In this document: positions 1 to 12,257 of the stretch, piece after piece
Numbering within the stretch: position 1 is the stretch's first letter
How the letters are laid out: each line of letters opens with the position of its first letter
DNA from: Streptococcus oralis subsp. dentisani
GTDB lineage: Bacteria; Bacillota; Bacilli; Lactobacillales; Streptococcaceae
Length of the DNA: 64,000 nt
Assembly: GCF_007475365.1 (NCBI RefSeq)
Contig: NZ_CP034442.1
Coordinates: 434,001-498,000, forward strand
Direction: 5' to 3'
The notes under the pieces: model-generated
Told to the model about the DNA's origin: nothing
The model's input: only the letters and a program-made list of their open reading frames with translations
The model's database searches: none
Position numbers and translations under genes: made by a program

Positions 1-1
1 A

Positions 2-1600
<1,599 letters not shown>

Positions 1601-1623
1601 AGAATAGTTGAGAACTAGGTGTT

Positions 1624-1642
1624 AGATAGTCTCAAACTATCT
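1624..1642. other. Small hairpin between ligA and pulA
   Basis: A 7-bp perfect inverted repeat (AGATAGT / ACTATCT, 5-nt loop) lies 23 bases after the ligA stop. No T-run follows on the + strand, so it is at best a weak terminator or an RNA processing/stability hairpin. The rest of this 147-bp gap shows no clear feature. Confidence 0.3.
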
Positions 1643-1747
1643 CTCCTGATGTGTTTTGACATGGTTAAAATCTGTTGTCCATCGTGATGAAATGCCAACT
1701 GAATCCATCAGAATCAAATAAAATTAAAATAGGAATTAGGAAAAAAC

Positions 1748-4033
1748 ATGTACAATTATCCCGTTCTTCTCCATTTTCATAGAAAAAATGGAGATTATAC
1801 AGCTTGCTCATTTAGCACAGACCGAGATGAAAACAAAAACCCTTTAACTTCAGAGACCACTTATTTTGGTCTTCAGTTTTCTTTTACCGTGACCAGTCAG
1901 GAAAAGGTGGATAGTTTCACCTTCAAAGCCGAGATAGATGGTGTATTAAAAGAATATCTTGTACGTTTTAACTACTATCCCTTGCTGACAGAAGCATGGA
2001 TTTTAGAGGGAGTCGAGACTGTGTATTATTCAGAAAATCCAGCTATTGCTAGTCCATATTATAAGGATCAGAATCCATTTGCCTTTGATAAAGCCATCCA
2101 TAGCGCTAGTTTTGATCATCACTGGGGATATCAGGGAGACTTGGGCTGCCAAGGATCTGATTCCCAGACCAGTTTTAAACTCTGGGCTCCAACAGCTACA
2201 GCTGTTCAGGTGGTTGTCTATGAAAACACTAGTAACGATGCACAGATTTGGAAAACCTTTAATCTAGAGCGTGGGAATAGCTATTCATACAGTCATAAGT
2301 ACAATACCATTGGTGTGTGGAGTCTAGACTTAGATGAAAATCTTGCAGGTAAAGCTTATCAGTATAAAATTGAATTTCCTCACCACCAGACTTTGACGAG
2401 AGACCCTTACACGATTGCCACAAGTCCCGACGGAAAACGTTCCGTAATTCTTTCTCATAAAGACAGACAAGTAGAAGGATTCGAAGTCAAACATGGGACA
2501 GAAGCTCCATGGCGTTTGGAGAATCCATGTAAAGCAGTTATCTGTGAAATGCATATTCGTGATTTTACCAAATCGCCTACATCTGGTGTTCCTGAAGAAC
2601 TCCGCGGAACCTTCTTGGGTGCTGCTCAGACTGGAACGGTTAACCAATACGGCCAAGCAACCGCCTTTGACTATATTAAAGAACTTGGTTGCAACTATGT
2701 TCAACTTCAACCGATATTTGATCGCCATAAGGAATATGACGAGAACGGAAATGTAACCTATAACTGGGGCTATGACCCTCAAAACTACAATGCTCCAGAA
2801 ACAAGTTTCTCTAGTAATCCAGATGATCCCGGACAAGTTATTCGAGACCTCAAGACCATGATTCAGGCTTATCATGATGCAGGAATCGGTGTCATTATGG
2901 ATGTGGTTTATAACCATACCTTCTCAACAGTGGACGCTCCATTCCAGACAACTGTTCCCGATTATTTCTATCGTATGAATCGTGATGGAACTTTTCAAAA
3001 CGGTACGGGGGTAGGAAATGAAACTGCAAGTGAACACGAGATGTTCCGCAAGTATATGATTGATTCCATCCTTTATTGGGTGAAAGAATACAATATTGAC
3101 GGTTTCCGTTTCGACTTGATGGGCATTCATGATGTCAAAACTATGCAGGCAATTCGTTGGGCACTGGATGAGGTCGATCCGCGTATTCTCACTTATGGGG
3201 AAGGCTGGGATATGGGAACAGGTCTAGCTCCTTATGACAAGGCTAAGAAGGATAACGCCTATCAGATGCCAAATATAGGTTTCTTTAACGATAACCAGCG
3301 TGATGCGATCAAAGGAGGAGAAGTTTATGGAGCAATCAAATCAGGATTTGTGAGTGGTGCTGCTACAGAACCAATCGTCGCCAAGGCTATTCTTGGTAGC
3401 CGAGAGTTGGGATCCTATCTCAGTCCAAACCAAGTTCTCAACTATGTTGAAGCTCATGACAATTACAATCTTCATGACTTGCTAGCAACCCTTCATCCTG
3501 ATAAGAGTTCCGACCAGATTATGCGCAAGGTTGAGACAGCGACAGCTATGAATCTTCTCATGCAAGGAATGGCCTTTATAGAACTAGGTCAAGAGTTTGG
3601 ACGAACTAAGTTGCTTCCAACTGGTGAACATGGAGAACTAACTCCTGCAGACCGAGAACGTGCTATGAATAGCTATAATGCTCCGGACAGTGTTAACCAA
3701 GTCAACTGGGATCTGATCAATGAACGCCAAGACAGCATTGAGTTTATTCGTCAGATTATCCGCCTAAAAACGCAAATCAGTGCTTTCTCTTATCCAACAT
3801 ATGAAGAAATTTACCGTCATGTCTTTGTCCATACAGCTGCTGAGAATAGCGGGTGGATTGTTTATGAGATTCACGGTGGAGCAGAGCACTTATTGGTTGT
3901 ATTCAATGCTAAGGGAACTTCCTTCTACTTTGAAAATGCAGGTAAGCTTGAAATGTTCCTTACCAACAGTCGTTCAAAACAAGAAAATGTTATTGATGAT
4001 ATTAGTGTCGCAGTTTTAAAAGTGCTCTCATAA
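1748..4033 (+). CDS. pulA: Type I pullulanase (cytosolic glycogen debranching enzyme)
   Basis: This enzyme hydrolyses alpha-1,6 branch points in pullulan, limit dextrins and glycogen. The 761-residue protein has an N-terminal immunoglobulin-like region and a CBM48-type module (FKLWAPTA near residue 142), then a GH13 barrel. The type I signature YNWGYDP is at about residue 337. The catalytic aspartate is in DGFRFD (about residue 454), the glutamate in YGEGWD (about 485), and the transition-state residues in EAHDNY (about 569). There is no signal peptide or LPXTG anchor, so it is the intracellular type, unlike the large cell-wall pullulanase SpuA. It sits upstream of gapN and the glycogen operon, which suits a role in glycogen or maltodextrin breakdown. 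It ends at a hairpin terminator. Confidence 0.95.
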   Translation: MYNYPVLLHFHRKNGDYTACSFSTDRDENKNPLTSETTYFGLQFSFTVTSQEKVDSFTFKAEIDGVLKEYLVRFNYYPLLTEAWILEGVETVYYSENPAIASPYYKDQNPFAFDKAIHSASFDHHWGYQGDLGCQGSDSQTSFKLWAPTATAVQVVVYENTSNDAQIWKTFNLERGNSYSYSHKYNTIGVWSLDLDENLAGKAYQYKIEFPHHQTLTRDPYTIATSPDGKRSVILSHKDRQVEGFEVKHGTEAPWRLENPCKAVICEMHIRDFTKSPTSGVPEELRGTFLGAAQTGTVNQYGQATAFDYIKELGCNYVQLQPIFDRHKEYDENGNVTYNWGYDPQNYNAPETSFSSNPDDPGQVIRDLKTMIQAYHDAGIGVIMDVVYNHTFSTVDAPFQTTVPDYFYRMNRDGTFQNGTGVGNETASEHEMFRKYMIDSILYWVKEYNIDGFRFDLMGIHDVKTMQAIRWALDEVDPRILTYGEGWDMGTGLAPYDKAKKDNAYQMPNIGFFNDNQRDAIKGGEVYGAIKSGFVSGAATEPIVAKAILGSRELGSYLSPNQVLNYVEAHDNYNLHDLLATLHPDKSSDQIMRKVETATAMNLLMQGMAFIELGQEFGRTKLLPTGEHGELTPADRERAMNSYNAPDSVNQVNWDLINERQDSIEFIRQIIRLKTQISAFSYPTYEEIYRHVFVHTAAENSGWIVYEIHGGAEHLLVVFNAKGTSFYFENAGKLEMFLTNSRSKQENVIDDISVAVLKVLS

Positions 4034-4044
4034 ATTAATGTAGT

Positions 4045-4074
4045 AAAAAGGGTTAGATTATCTAATCCTTTTTG
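4045..4074 (+). terminator. Rho-independent terminator after pulA
   Basis: An inverted repeat, AAAAAGG-GTTAGAT / TCTAAT-CCTTTTT, starts 11 bases after the pulA stop and ends in a T-run. The A-tract on the left arm makes it potentially bidirectional. Confidence 0.85.
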
Positions 4075-4170
4075 TCATTTATGAGGTTTTTAATGAAGAG
4101 TAGAATTAAGTTTCAAATAATTTGAAGGATCAAGATTGTGAAAAAAATCTCAATTTTTTCACAAAAAGGG

Positions 4171-4198
4171 TTGTAATTTTCTGAAAATTTGATAAAAT
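4171..4198 (+). promoter_or_regulatory. Probable sigma-A promoter of gapN
   Basis: TTGTAA and TAAAAT are separated by 16 bp and lie 30 bp before the gapN start. A run of AT-rich DNA precedes the -35 box. Confidence 0.55.
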
Positions 4199-4228
4199 AA
4201 GTCTTAATCATTTTCAGGAGGAAGAAAA

Positions 4229-5653
4229 TTGGCAAGATATCAGAATTTAGTAAATGGAAATTGGAAATCATCTGAAAAGGAAATTACAATCTATTCACCC
4301 ATTAATCAGGAAAAGCTGGGGACAGTACCAGCTATGAGTCAGGCTGAAGTAGATGAGGCTATGAAAGCTGCGCGTGCAGCTCTACCGGCGTGGCGTGATT
4401 TAGCACCAGTTGAACGTGCAGCCTATCTGCATAAGGTAGCAGCTATTTTAGAACGCGATAAAGAAAAAATTGGTACAATTCTTGCCAAAGAGGTTGCCAA
4501 AGGGATAAAAGCAGCCATTGGAGAAGTAGTACGTACAGCAGATTTGATTCGTTTTGCTGCAGAAGAAGGTCTCCGTATCACTGGACAAGCAATGGAAGGT
4601 GGCGGTTTTGAAGCTGCAAGTAAAAACAAACTAGCCGTTGTCCGTCGTGAGCCAGTTGGTGTCGTTTTAGCTATCGCGCCATTTAACTATCCAGTTAACC
4701 TTTCTGGATCTAAGATTGCTCCGGCTTTGATTGCAGGGAATGTCGTCATGTTTAAACCGCCAACACAAGGATCTATCTCAGGTCTGTTATTAGCCAAGGC
4801 TTTTGATGAGGCAGGTATTCCAGCGGGGGTATTTAATACGATAACTGGACGAGGTTCTGAAATCGGTGACTATATCATTGAACACAAAGAAGTTAACTTT
4901 ATCAACTTTACTGGCTCGACTCCAATTGGTGAGCGAATCGGTCGTTTAGCTGGAATGCGTCCTATCATGCTTGAACTTGGTGGGAAAGATGCAGCTATTG
5001 TTCTCGAAGATGCAGACTTGGAACACGCAGCTAAACAAATCGTCGGTGGAGCCTTTAGCTATTCAGGACAACGTTGTACTGCCATCAAGCGTGTCTTGGT
5101 TGTGGAAAGTGTAGCGGATAAATTGGCTGAATTACTTCAAGCAGAAGTTGCTAAGCTAACCGTTGGTGACCCATTTGATAATGCTGATATTACACCTGTT
5201 ATTGATAATGCTTCAGCTGATTTCATCTGGGGATTGATCGAAGATGCACAAGAAAAAGGTGCTAAAGCTCTTACACCAATCAAGCGTGAAGGCAATCTTC
5301 TCTGGCCAGCGCTTTTTGACCAAGTTACAAAAGATATGAAATTAGCATGGGAAGAACCGTTTGGACCTGTTCTCCCAATTATCCGTGTCGCTGATGCGGA
5401 TGAAGCAGTAGCAATTGCCAACGAATCTGAGTTCGGTCTTCAATCCTCTGTCTTTACAAATGACTTTAAGAAGGCATTTGAAATCGCTGAAAAGCTTGAA
5501 GTCGGTACTGTTCATATTAATAACAAAACACAACGTGGACCAGATAATTTCCCATTCCTTGGTGTAAAGGGTTCTGGTGCAGGAGTGCAAGGGATTAAAT
5601 ACAGCATTGAAGCAATGACAAATGTCAAATCCATTGTTTTTGATGTGAAATAA
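4229..5653 (+). CDS. gapN: NADP-dependent non-phosphorylating glyceraldehyde-3-phosphate dehydrogenase
   Basis: GapN oxidises glyceraldehyde-3-phosphate directly to 3-phosphoglycerate and makes NADPH. In streptococci it is a main NADPH source because the oxidative pentose phosphate branch is often missing. The 474-residue protein is an aldehyde dehydrogenase with the general base Glu249 in LELGGKDA and the catalytic Cys283 in SGQRCTAIKR. It matches the S. mutans GapN family closely in length and motifs. The start is TTG, chosen because AGGAGG stands 8 bases upstream and no better ATG exists. It has its own promoter and a terminator on each side, so it is likely monocistronic. It sits next to the glycogen genes. 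Confidence 0.95.
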   Translation: MARYQNLVNGNWKSSEKEITIYSPINQEKLGTVPAMSQAEVDEAMKAARAALPAWRDLAPVERAAYLHKVAAILERDKEKIGTILAKEVAKGIKAAIGEVVRTADLIRFAAEEGLRITGQAMEGGGFEAASKNKLAVVRREPVGVVLAIAPFNYPVNLSGSKIAPALIAGNVVMFKPPTQGSISGLLLAKAFDEAGIPAGVFNTITGRGSEIGDYIIEHKEVNFINFTGSTPIGERIGRLAGMRPIMLELGGKDAAIVLEDADLEHAAKQIVGGAFSYSGQRCTAIKRVLVVESVADKLAELLQAEVAKLTVGDPFDNADITPVIDNASADFIWGLIEDAQEKGAKALTPIKREGNLLWPALFDQVTKDMKLAWEEPFGPVLPIIRVADADEAVAIANESEFGLQSSVFTNDFKKAFEIAEKLEVGTVHINNKTQRGPDNFPFLGVKGSGAGVQGIKYSIEAMTNVKSIVFDVK

Positions 5654-5660
5654 TTTATAA

Positions 5661-5692
5661 AATCAGGAAATAACATTCCTGATTTTTATTTT
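5661..5692 (+). terminator. Terminator after gapN
   Basis: The stem AATCAGGAA / TTCCTGATT is followed by a T-rich run, 7 bases after the gapN stop. The following 170 bp to the glgB promoter are AT-rich with no coding signal seen. Confidence 0.85.
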
Positions 5693-5854
5693 TACTAAAA
5701 AAATCAGTTTAAAATTGAAAAATAACGAATGTTTTGGTATTATACTAAGAAAATATATGTAAATTATTCTTTTCTCTCTGAAATGAGTGAAAGCTTAGTT
5801 AAGATAATTTTTCCAAAATTTTCAAGATATTTTTTAAGAAATTCCGTAAACTGC

Positions 5855-5883
5855 TTGAAAGTTCTTTTAAAAGATAGTATAAT
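5855..5883 (+). promoter_or_regulatory. Sigma-A promoter of the glycogen operon
   Basis: TTGAAA and a consensus TATAAT are separated by exactly 17 bp, 40 bp upstream of glgB. Confidence 0.8.
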
Positions 5884-5889
5884 AGAATT

Positions 5890-5907
5890 ATAGAAAACGC
5901 TTACAAA
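5890..5907 (+). promoter_or_regulatory. Putative CcpA-binding cre site
   Basis: The 18-bp site AATAGAAAACGCTTACAA (read one base either side of 5890-5907) matches the cre consensus WWTGNAARCGNWWWCAWW at all but one position (A where T is usual). It lies just downstream of the -10 box, a position where CcpA typically represses by blocking transcription. This suggests carbon catabolite control of glycogen synthesis. Confidence 0.65.
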
Positions 5908-5922
5908 AAGAAAGGGGATTGG

Positions 5923-7851
5923 ATGAATAATCAAGAAGCATTGAGAACCTTCACTACTGGAGAAAATTTTCATCTCCAGCACTATCTAGGAGCACATAAA
6001 GAGGAAAAAGACGGAGAAATTGGTTTTACTTTCCGTGTTTGGGCACCTAACGCTCAGGCTGTGCACTTAGTTGGTGATTTTACAAACTGGACAGAGCATC
6101 AAATTCCCATGGTTCGTAATGAAGCAGGTGTTTGGGAAGTCTTCACAAGTCTGGCTTATGAAGGGCAGATTTATAAGTATCATATCACGCGTGCAAATGG
6201 GCACCAGATTATGAAAATTGATCCATTGGCGGTCCGTTTTGAGGCTCGTCCAGAGACTGGAGCCATCCTGACTGATATTCCAGAGAAAAAATGGAAAGAT
6301 GGTCTTTGGCTAGCTAGGAGAAAACGCTGGGGCTTTTTTGAGAGACCAGTCAATATTTATGAAGCCCACGCTGGATCTTGGAAGAGAAATCCAGATGGTA
6401 GTCCATACAGCTTTGCACAACTCAAGGAAGAACTCATTCCATACCTTGTTGAGATGAACTACACTCACATCGAGTTTATGCCTTTAATGGCTCACCCGCT
6501 TGGATTAAGTTGGGGCTACCAGCTTATGGGTTACTTTGCTATGGAGCATTCTTACGGGCGACCAGAAGAATTCCAAGATTTTGTTGAGGAATGTCATTTA
6601 AACAATATCGGTGTAATTGTGGATTGGGTTCCAGGTCATTTTACCATCAACGATGACGCCCTTGCTTATTACGATGGAACACCAACTTTTGAATACCAAG
6701 ACCACAATAAGGCCCATAACTACGGTTGGGGAGCTCTTAACTTTGACCTTGGGAAGAATGAAGTTCAGTCCTTCTTGATTTCTAGCATTAAATTCTGGAT
6801 TGAGTTTTATCATTTAGATGGTATTCGTGTAGATGCTGTGAGCAATATGCTCTACCTAGACTATGATAATGCTCCTTGGACTCCAAACAAAGACGGTGGC
6901 AATCTCAACTACGAAGGCTACTATTTCCTTCAACGTTTGAACACTGTTATCAAGTTAGCTCATCCAGATGTGATGATGATTGCAGAAGAAAGTTCATCAG
7001 CAACAAAGATTACTGGTATGAAAGAAATGGGCGGTCTAGGATTTGACTACAAGTGGAATATGGGTTGGATGAATGATATTCTCCGTTTCTACGAGGAAGA
7101 TCCGATTTACCGCAAGTATGACTTTAATCTGGTGACTTTCAGCTTTATGTATGTTTTCAATGAAAACTATCTCTTACCTTTCTCACATGATGAAGTCGTA
7201 CATGGTAAGAAGAGCATGATGCACAAGATGTGGGGAGATCGATACAATCAATTTGCAGGACTACGCAATCTCTACACTTATCAGATTTGTCATCCAGGTA
7301 AGAAACTCTTGTTCATGGGAAGCGAATATGGTCAGTTCTTAGAGTGGAAGTCTGAGGAACAGCTAGAATGGTCTAACTTGGAAGATCCAATGAATGCTAA
7401 GATGAAGTACTTCACTTCTCAACTCAATCAATTCTATAAAGAGCATCGTTGCCTTTGGGAAATTGACACCAGCTACGACGGCATCGAAATTATCGATGCG
7501 GATAATAGAGATCAGAGTGTCCTTTCCTTTATTCGTAAGAGTAAAAAGGGTGAAATGCTAGTCTGTGTCTTTAATATGGCGCCTGTTGAACGAAAAGACT
7601 TTACAATCGGACTTCCTGTCGCGGGAGTTTATGAAGAAGTTTGGAATACAGAATTGGAACAATGGGGTGGTGTCTGGAAAGAATACAACCAAACGGTTCA
7701 AACCCAAGAAGGATTATGGAAGGATTATGAGCAGACCTTGACCTTCACCTTGCCAGCTATGGGGGCAAGTATCTGGAAGATTAAACGTCGCTTGAAACCA
7801 ACTAAAACTGTCACAAATAAAACCCAAAAAGGAGTAGAAAATGAAGAATGA
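5923..7851 (+). CDS. glgB: 1,4-alpha-glucan branching enzyme
   Basis: GlgB introduces alpha-1,6 branches into glycogen. The 642-residue protein has an N-terminal CBM48 module ([20 protein letters not shown], residues about 43-62) and a GH13 barrel. The nucleophile Asp is in DGIRVDAV (about residue 304), the acid/base Glu in IAEESS (about 355), and HDEVVHG follows near residue 424. The start ATG follows AAGAAAGGGG. It is the first gene of glgBCDA and overlaps glgC by 11 bases, which suggests translational coupling. The C-terminal tail after the barrel is rich in Lys, Thr and Asn. Confidence 0.96.
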   Translation: MNNQEALRTFTTGENFHLQHYLGAHKEEKDGEIGFTFRVWAPNAQAVHLVGDFTNWTEHQIPMVRNEAGVWEVFTSLAYEGQIYKYHITRANGHQIMKIDPLAVRFEARPETGAILTDIPEKKWKDGLWLARRKRWGFFERPVNIYEAHAGSWKRNPDGSPYSFAQLKEELIPYLVEMNYTHIEFMPLMAHPLGLSWGYQLMGYFAMEHSYGRPEEFQDFVEECHLNNIGVIVDWVPGHFTINDDALAYYDGTPTFEYQDHNKAHNYGWGALNFDLGKNEVQSFLISSIKFWIEFYHLDGIRVDAVSNMLYLDYDNAPWTPNKDGGNLNYEGYYFLQRLNTVIKLAHPDVMMIAEESSSATKITGMKEMGGLGFDYKWNMGWMNDILRFYEEDPIYRKYDFNLVTFSFMYVFNENYLLPFSHDEVVHGKKSMMHKMWGDRYNQFAGLRNLYTYQICHPGKKLLFMGSEYGQFLEWKSEEQLEWSNLEDPMNAKMKYFTSQLNQFYKEHRCLWEIDTSYDGIEIIDADNRDQSVLSFIRKSKKGEMLVCVFNMAPVERKDFTIGLPVAGVYEEVWNTELEQWGGVWKEYNQTVQTQEGLWKDYEQTLTFTLPAMGASIWKIKRRLKPTKTVTNKTQKGVENEE

Positions 7852-8983
7852 AATGCTAGCTTTGATCCTTGCAGGTGGGCAAGGAACACGTCTCGGAAAA
7901 CTCACTCAAAGCATTGCCAAACCAGCAGTGCAATTCGGTGGGCGCTACCGTATCATTGACTTTGCTCTTTCAAACTGTGCTAACTCTGGGATTCACAACG
8001 TCGGTGTGATTACACAATACCAGCCTCTTGCCTTGAACAACCACATCGGAAATGGTTCGAGCTGGGGACTAGATGGCATTAATACAGGTGTTTCTATCCT
8101 TCAACCCTACTCTGCAAGTGAAGGAAACCGTTGGTTTGAAGGGACTAGCCACGCTATCTACCAAAACATTGACTACATCGACAGTGTTAACCCAGAATAC
8201 GTCTTGATCCTTTCTGGTGACCATATTTACAAGATGGACTATGATGACATGCTTCAGTCTCATAAGGACAACAACGCCAGCTTGACAGTAGCTGTTCTAG
8301 ATGTGCCTCTCAAAGAAGCTAGTCGCTTTGGTATCATGAATACAGATGCCAATAATCGTATCGTCGAATTCGAAGAAAAACCAGCAGAACCTAAGTCTAC
8401 TAAAGCTTCTATGGGAATCTATATTTTTGACTGGAAACGTCTACGCAACATGCTAGTAGCCGCTGAAAAGAGCAAGGTAGATATGTCAGATTTCGGTAAA
8501 AACGTTATTCCAAACTACCTTGAGTCTGGAGAAAGCGTTTATGCTTATGAATTCAAAGGCTACTGGAAAGACGTTGGTACTATCGAGTCTCTATGGGAAG
8601 CAAATATGGAATACATTGATCCAAATAACGCTTTGGATAGTCGTGATCGTCAGTGGAAAATCTACTCACGGAACTTGATTTCACCACCAAACTTTATTGG
8701 AAAACACGCTCATGTAGAAGATTCTTTAGTTGTGGATGGCTGTCTCGTGGATGGAACTGTTAAGCATTCCATTCTCTCAACAGAAGCGCAAGTACGTGAG
8801 GGTGCTGAAGTAGTAGACTCTGTAATCATGAGTGGTGCCATTATCGGAAAAGGTGCAAAAATTAAACGTGCCATCATTGGTGAAGGTGCTGTTATTTCTG
8901 AAGGTGTCGAAATTGATGGAACAGACGAAGTACAAGTAGTAGGATATGATGAAGTAGTGGGGGTAGCAACAGATGAAGATTGA
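7841..8983 (+). CDS. glgC: Glucose-1-phosphate adenylyltransferase, catalytic subunit
   Basis: GlgC makes ADP-glucose, the committed step of glycogen synthesis. The 380-residue protein carries the nucleotidyltransferase signature [11 protein letters not shown] at residues 11-21 and ends in a left-handed beta-helix of hexapeptide repeats (from about residue 285). AAAAAGGAG precedes the ATG, which lies inside the glgB tail. It overlaps glgD by 11 bases. In Firmicutes GlgC works as a hetero-oligomer with GlgD. Confidence 0.96.
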   Translation: MKNEMLALILAGGQGTRLGKLTQSIAKPAVQFGGRYRIIDFALSNCANSGIHNVGVITQYQPLALNNHIGNGSSWGLDGINTGVSILQPYSASEGNRWFEGTSHAIYQNIDYIDSVNPEYVLILSGDHIYKMDYDDMLQSHKDNNASLTVAVLDVPLKEASRFGIMNTDANNRIVEFEEKPAEPKSTKASMGIYIFDWKRLRNMLVAAEKSKVDMSDFGKNVIPNYLESGESVYAYEFKGYWKDVGTIESLWEANMEYIDPNNALDSRDRQWKIYSRNLISPPNFIGKHAHVEDSLVVDGCLVDGTVKHSILSTEAQVREGAEVVDSVIMSGAIIGKGAKIKRAIIGEGAVISEGVEIDGTDEVQVVGYDEVVGVATDED

Positions 8984-10112
8984 TAAATATTCAGCCATTT
9001 TAGGAAACACCGTTGGTTTTCACGATATGTCAACTTTGACAGATCATCGTCCAGTAGCCAGTTTGCCATTTGGAGCAAAATATCGTTTGATCGACTTCCC
9101 TCTCTCTAGCCTTGCAAATGCTGGTGTTCGTAGTGTCTTTGGAATTTTCCAACAAGACAATATTAGTTCAGTCTTTGACCACATTCGTTCAGGACGTGAG
9201 TGGGGCTTATCTACCCTTCTCAGTCACTACTATCTAGGTATTTATAATACGCGTGTTGAAAGTAGCACAGTTGGGAAAGAATATTACCAACAGCTTCTCA
9301 CTTATTTGAAACGTTCAGGGTCAAATCAGACAGTTGCACTTAACTGTGATATCGTGGTGAATATTGACCTCAATCAAGTATTCCATTTACATACTACTGC
9401 CGGTCGTCCGATTACAGTTGTTTATAAGAAATTACCTAAAAAGGATATTTCAGATGTTAATGCCATCTTGGAAGTCGATGAAACAGACCGTGTTCTTTCT
9501 CATAAACTTTTTGATGCCAAATCAACAGATGAACTTTTCAACATGTCTACAGATATATTCGTTGTTGATACTCCGTGGTTGATTAAGCGTTTGGAAGAAG
9601 AAGTTCAAAAAGAATACCCAGAAAAATTACGCTATGTTTTACGTGAGTTGGCAGCTAAAGAAGGTGCTTTTGCTTATGAATACACTGGCTACCTAGCCAA
9701 TGTTCACTCTGTTCAATCCTATTATCAAGCCAATATTGATATGCTAGAGTCTCAAAAATTCTACTCTCTCTTCTCACCTAACCAAAAAATTTATACCAAG
9801 GTTAAGAATGAAGAACCAACTTACTACTCAAACACCTCTAAGGTAAGTACTTCGCAGTTCGCCTCTGGTAGTATCATAGAGGGTGAAGTAGTTCAGTCGG
9901 TCCTATCACGTAATATTCACGTTCATAAGGATAGTCTAGTTAAAGACAGTCTTCTCTTCCCACGTGTTGTGATTGGTCAAGGTGCCCAAGTTGAATATGC
10001 CATCTTGGACAAAGGGGTTGAAGTTGCTGACGGTGTCGTTATTCGCGGTACTGCAGAACACCCAGTTGTAGTCAAAAAAGGCGAAAAAGTTACAGAGGAT
10101 ATTCATTCATGA
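8973..10112 (+). CDS. glgD: Glucose-1-phosphate adenylyltransferase regulatory subunit
   Basis: GlgD is a paralogue of GlgC that does not catalyse ADP-glucose formation well by itself but activates GlgC. The visible basis for this call is the N-terminus: where GlgC has the GGxGTRL loop, this protein has [17 protein letters not shown], so the phosphate-binding loop is lost, while the next segment ([20 protein letters not shown]) aligns well with GlgC. It is 379 residues long with a C-terminal beta-helix. It overlaps glgC by 11 bases and glgA by 4. Confidence 0.94.
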   Translation: MKIDKYSAILGNTVGFHDMSTLTDHRPVASLPFGAKYRLIDFPLSSLANAGVRSVFGIFQQDNISSVFDHIRSGREWGLSTLLSHYYLGIYNTRVESSTVGKEYYQQLLTYLKRSGSNQTVALNCDIVVNIDLNQVFHLHTTAGRPITVVYKKLPKKDISDVNAILEVDETDRVLSHKLFDAKSTDELFNMSTDIFVVDTPWLIKRLEEEVQKEYPEKLRYVLRELAAKEGAFAYEYTGYLANVHSVQSYYQANIDMLESQKFYSLFSPNQKIYTKVKNEEPTYYSNTSKVSTSQFASGSIIEGEVVQSVLSRNIHVHKDSLVKDSLLFPRVVIGQGAQVEYAILDKGVEVADGVVIRGTAEHPVVVKKGEKVTEDIHS

Positions 10113-11542
10113 AAATTTTATTCGTAGCAGCAGAGGGTGCGCCCTTTTCAAAAACAGGTGGTTTGGGAGATGTCATTGGCGCTCTTCCAAAATCACTGGT
10201 AAAGGCAGGGCACGAAGTTGCGGTTGTCTTACCTTACTATGACATGGTAGAGGCTAAATTCGGCGACCAGATTGAGGATGTTCTTCACTTTGAAGTGAGT
10301 GTAGGATGGCGTAGACAGTACTGTGGTATTAAGAAGACCGTCTTGAATGGTGTTACCTTCTACTTCGTAGACAATCAAACGTATTTCTTCCGAGGTCATG
10401 TTTACGGAGATTTCGATGATGGTGAACGTTTTGCCTTCTTCCAACTGGCTGCTCTTGAAGCCATGGAGCGAATTGATTTCATTCCAGATATTCTCCATGC
10501 CCATGATTATCACACCGCTATGATTCCTTTTCTCTTGAAGGAAAAATACAGATGGATTCAGGCATATCAAGGAATCAGAACCGTTTTAACTATTCATAAT
10601 TTGGAATTCCAAGGTCAGTTTTCTGAAGGAATGTTGTGGGATTTGTTCGGTGTAGGATTTGAACGCTATGCTGATGGCACCCTTCGTTGGAATGACTGTC
10701 TTAACTGGATGAAAGCAGGTATTCTCTACGCGGATCGTGTCTCAACCGTATCTCCTAGCTATGCACACGAGATTATGACTAGTCAGTTTGGTTGCGGTTT
10801 GGATCAGATTCTTCGTATGGAGTCAGGTAAGGTTTCGGGTATTGTTAATGGAATCGATACTGATCTCTATAATCCAGAGACAGATGCTCTTTTAGACTAT
10901 CATTTTGATAAGGATGACTTGTCAGGAAAAGCACAAAACAAAGCAAAATTGCAAGAGAGAGTTGGTCTACCAGTACGAGCAGATGTTCCACTAGTTGGGG
11001 TTGTCTCTCGCTTGACACGCCAAAAAGGTTTTGATGTTGTTGTAGAAAGCTTGCATCGTTTCTTACAAGAGGACGTTCAAATAGTCCTTTTAGGGACAGG
11101 AGATCCTGCTTTTGAACATTCCTTCTCATGGTTTGCGCAAGTCTATCCTGACAAGCTATCAGCAAATATCACTTTCGACGTCAAACTTGCTCAAGAAATC
11201 TACGCAGCTTGTGATCTCTTCCTCATGCCAAGTCGTTTTGAACCATGTGGCTTATCTCAAATGATGGCAATGCGCTACGGAACTCTACCATTGGTTCATG
11301 AGGTTGGCGGACTAAGAGATACAGTTCAATCCTTCAATCCAATCGAAGGAACTGGTACTGGATTTAGCTTTGACAATTTAACACCATACTGGCTTAACTG
11401 GAGTTTCCAAACAGCCTTGGATGTTTATAAGAACCAGCCAGATGTTTGGAGAAATCTACAAAAGCAAGCTATGGAATGCGATTTCTCATGGGACACAGCT
11501 TGTAAGTCTTATCTTGACTTGTACCATAGTTTAGTCAACTAA
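10109..11542 (+). CDS. glgA: Glycogen synthase (ADP-glucose)
   Basis: GlgA extends alpha-1,4-glucan chains from ADP-glucose. The 477-residue GT5 glycosyltransferase shows the N-terminal KTGGLGDV motif (residues 15-22), HAHDYHTA near residue 131, and the C-terminal donor-site segment [19 protein letters not shown] near residue 375. It is the last gene of the operon, overlaps glgD by ATGA, and is followed by a terminator. Confidence 0.96.
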   Translation: MKILFVAAEGAPFSKTGGLGDVIGALPKSLVKAGHEVAVVLPYYDMVEAKFGDQIEDVLHFEVSVGWRRQYCGIKKTVLNGVTFYFVDNQTYFFRGHVYGDFDDGERFAFFQLAALEAMERIDFIPDILHAHDYHTAMIPFLLKEKYRWIQAYQGIRTVLTIHNLEFQGQFSEGMLWDLFGVGFERYADGTLRWNDCLNWMKAGILYADRVSTVSPSYAHEIMTSQFGCGLDQILRMESGKVSGIVNGIDTDLYNPETDALLDYHFDKDDLSGKAQNKAKLQERVGLPVRADVPLVGVVSRLTRQKGFDVVVESLHRFLQEDVQIVLLGTGDPAFEHSFSWFAQVYPDKLSANITFDVKLAQEIYAACDLFLMPSRFEPCGLSQMMAMRYGTLPLVHEVGGLRDTVQSFNPIEGTGTGFSFDNLTPYWLNWSFQTALDVYKNQPDVWRNLQKQAMECDFSWDTACKSYLDLYHSLVN

Positions 11543-11547
11543 TAGAT

Positions 11548-11577
11548 AAAATCGTATGATTCTTTCATACGATTTTT
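11548..11577 (+). terminator. Terminator of the glycogen operon
   Basis: The stem AAATCGTATGA / TCATACGATTT has a short loop and is followed by T residues, a few bases after the glgA stop. The next gene follows closely, so read-through is possible. Confidence 0.85.
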
Positions 11578-11603
11578 GGGCTGTTTAGAGAAAAGGAGAA
11601 GTG

Positions 11604-12248
11604 ATGATCCAAGTAAAAGGCCTGTGTGTCATGGATGTTGATGGCACCCTGATAGCAGAAGAAGTGATTGATCTTTTAGGAAAAGAAGCAGGTTGCGAAG
11701 AAGAAATATCGCAGATTACAAGACAGGCAATGCGAGGTGAACTGAACTTTGAAAGGAGTTTACGAGCGAGAGTGGCTTTGTTAAAAGGTCTTCCGATTTC
11801 GGTCTTTGATACTGTCTTCAAATCCATTCATCTGTCCAAAAATGCCCAAGAATTTATCTCCGTACTTCAAAAGAAGGGCATTCTAGTCGGTCTAGTGTCT
11901 GGTGGATTTACACCAATAGTTGAGAGATTAGCAGAATCCCTTGGCATCTCCTATTTCTCTGCCAACCAGTTGGAAGTCAAAGACAACTTTTTAACAGGTC
12001 GACTAGTTGGTGAAATTGTTACAGCCCAAGTAAAACAAGCTACTCTTGAGAATTGGAGAAAGGAATTAGAACTGCCCAAAGAAAGAACGATTGCCATCGG
12101 TGATGGTGCCAATGATCTCTTGATGTTAAAGTCAGCAGGCCACGGTATAGCCTTTTGTGCCAAAGAATTCGTAAAAGTTGAGATAGCTTGTCATGTAGAT
12201 ACAAGGGATCTTTTAGAAGTTTTGCCTTTGATTGATTTCTTAGAATGA
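11604..12248 (+). CDS. serB: SerB-type HAD phosphatase (phosphoserine phosphatase-like)
   Basis: This is a HAD-superfamily phosphatase of about 214 residues with the SerB layout: the nucleophile motif MDVDGTLI near the N-terminus, a small helical cap (MRGELNFERSLRARVALLKG), motif II in LVSGGFTP, and motif III/IV in GDGANDLLML. It most likely dephosphorylates phosphoserine, though other small phosphoesters are possible. A GTG sits at 11601, but the ATG at 11604 has the better spacing (5 bases) from GGAG, so I chose it. It is 9 bp upstream of the glycerate kinase gene, suggesting a two-gene unit in three-carbon metabolism. Confidence 0.8.
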   Translation: MIQVKGLCVMDVDGTLIAEEVIDLLGKEAGCEEEISQITRQAMRGELNFERSLRARVALLKGLPISVFDTVFKSIHLSKNAQEFISVLQKKGILVGLVSGGFTPIVERLAESLGISYFSANQLEVKDNFLTGRLVGEIVTAQVKQATLENWRKELELPKERTIAIGDGANDLLMLKSAGHGIAFCAKEFVKVEIACHVDTRDLLEVLPLIDFLE

Positions 12249-12257
12249 GAGGGAACT

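Noticed and set aside
2330..2917. 195-codon open frame on the - strand inside pulA
   Set aside because: It lies fully antisense to a gene with clear catalytic motifs, has no ribosome site and reads as low-complexity cysteine/valine-rich sequence.
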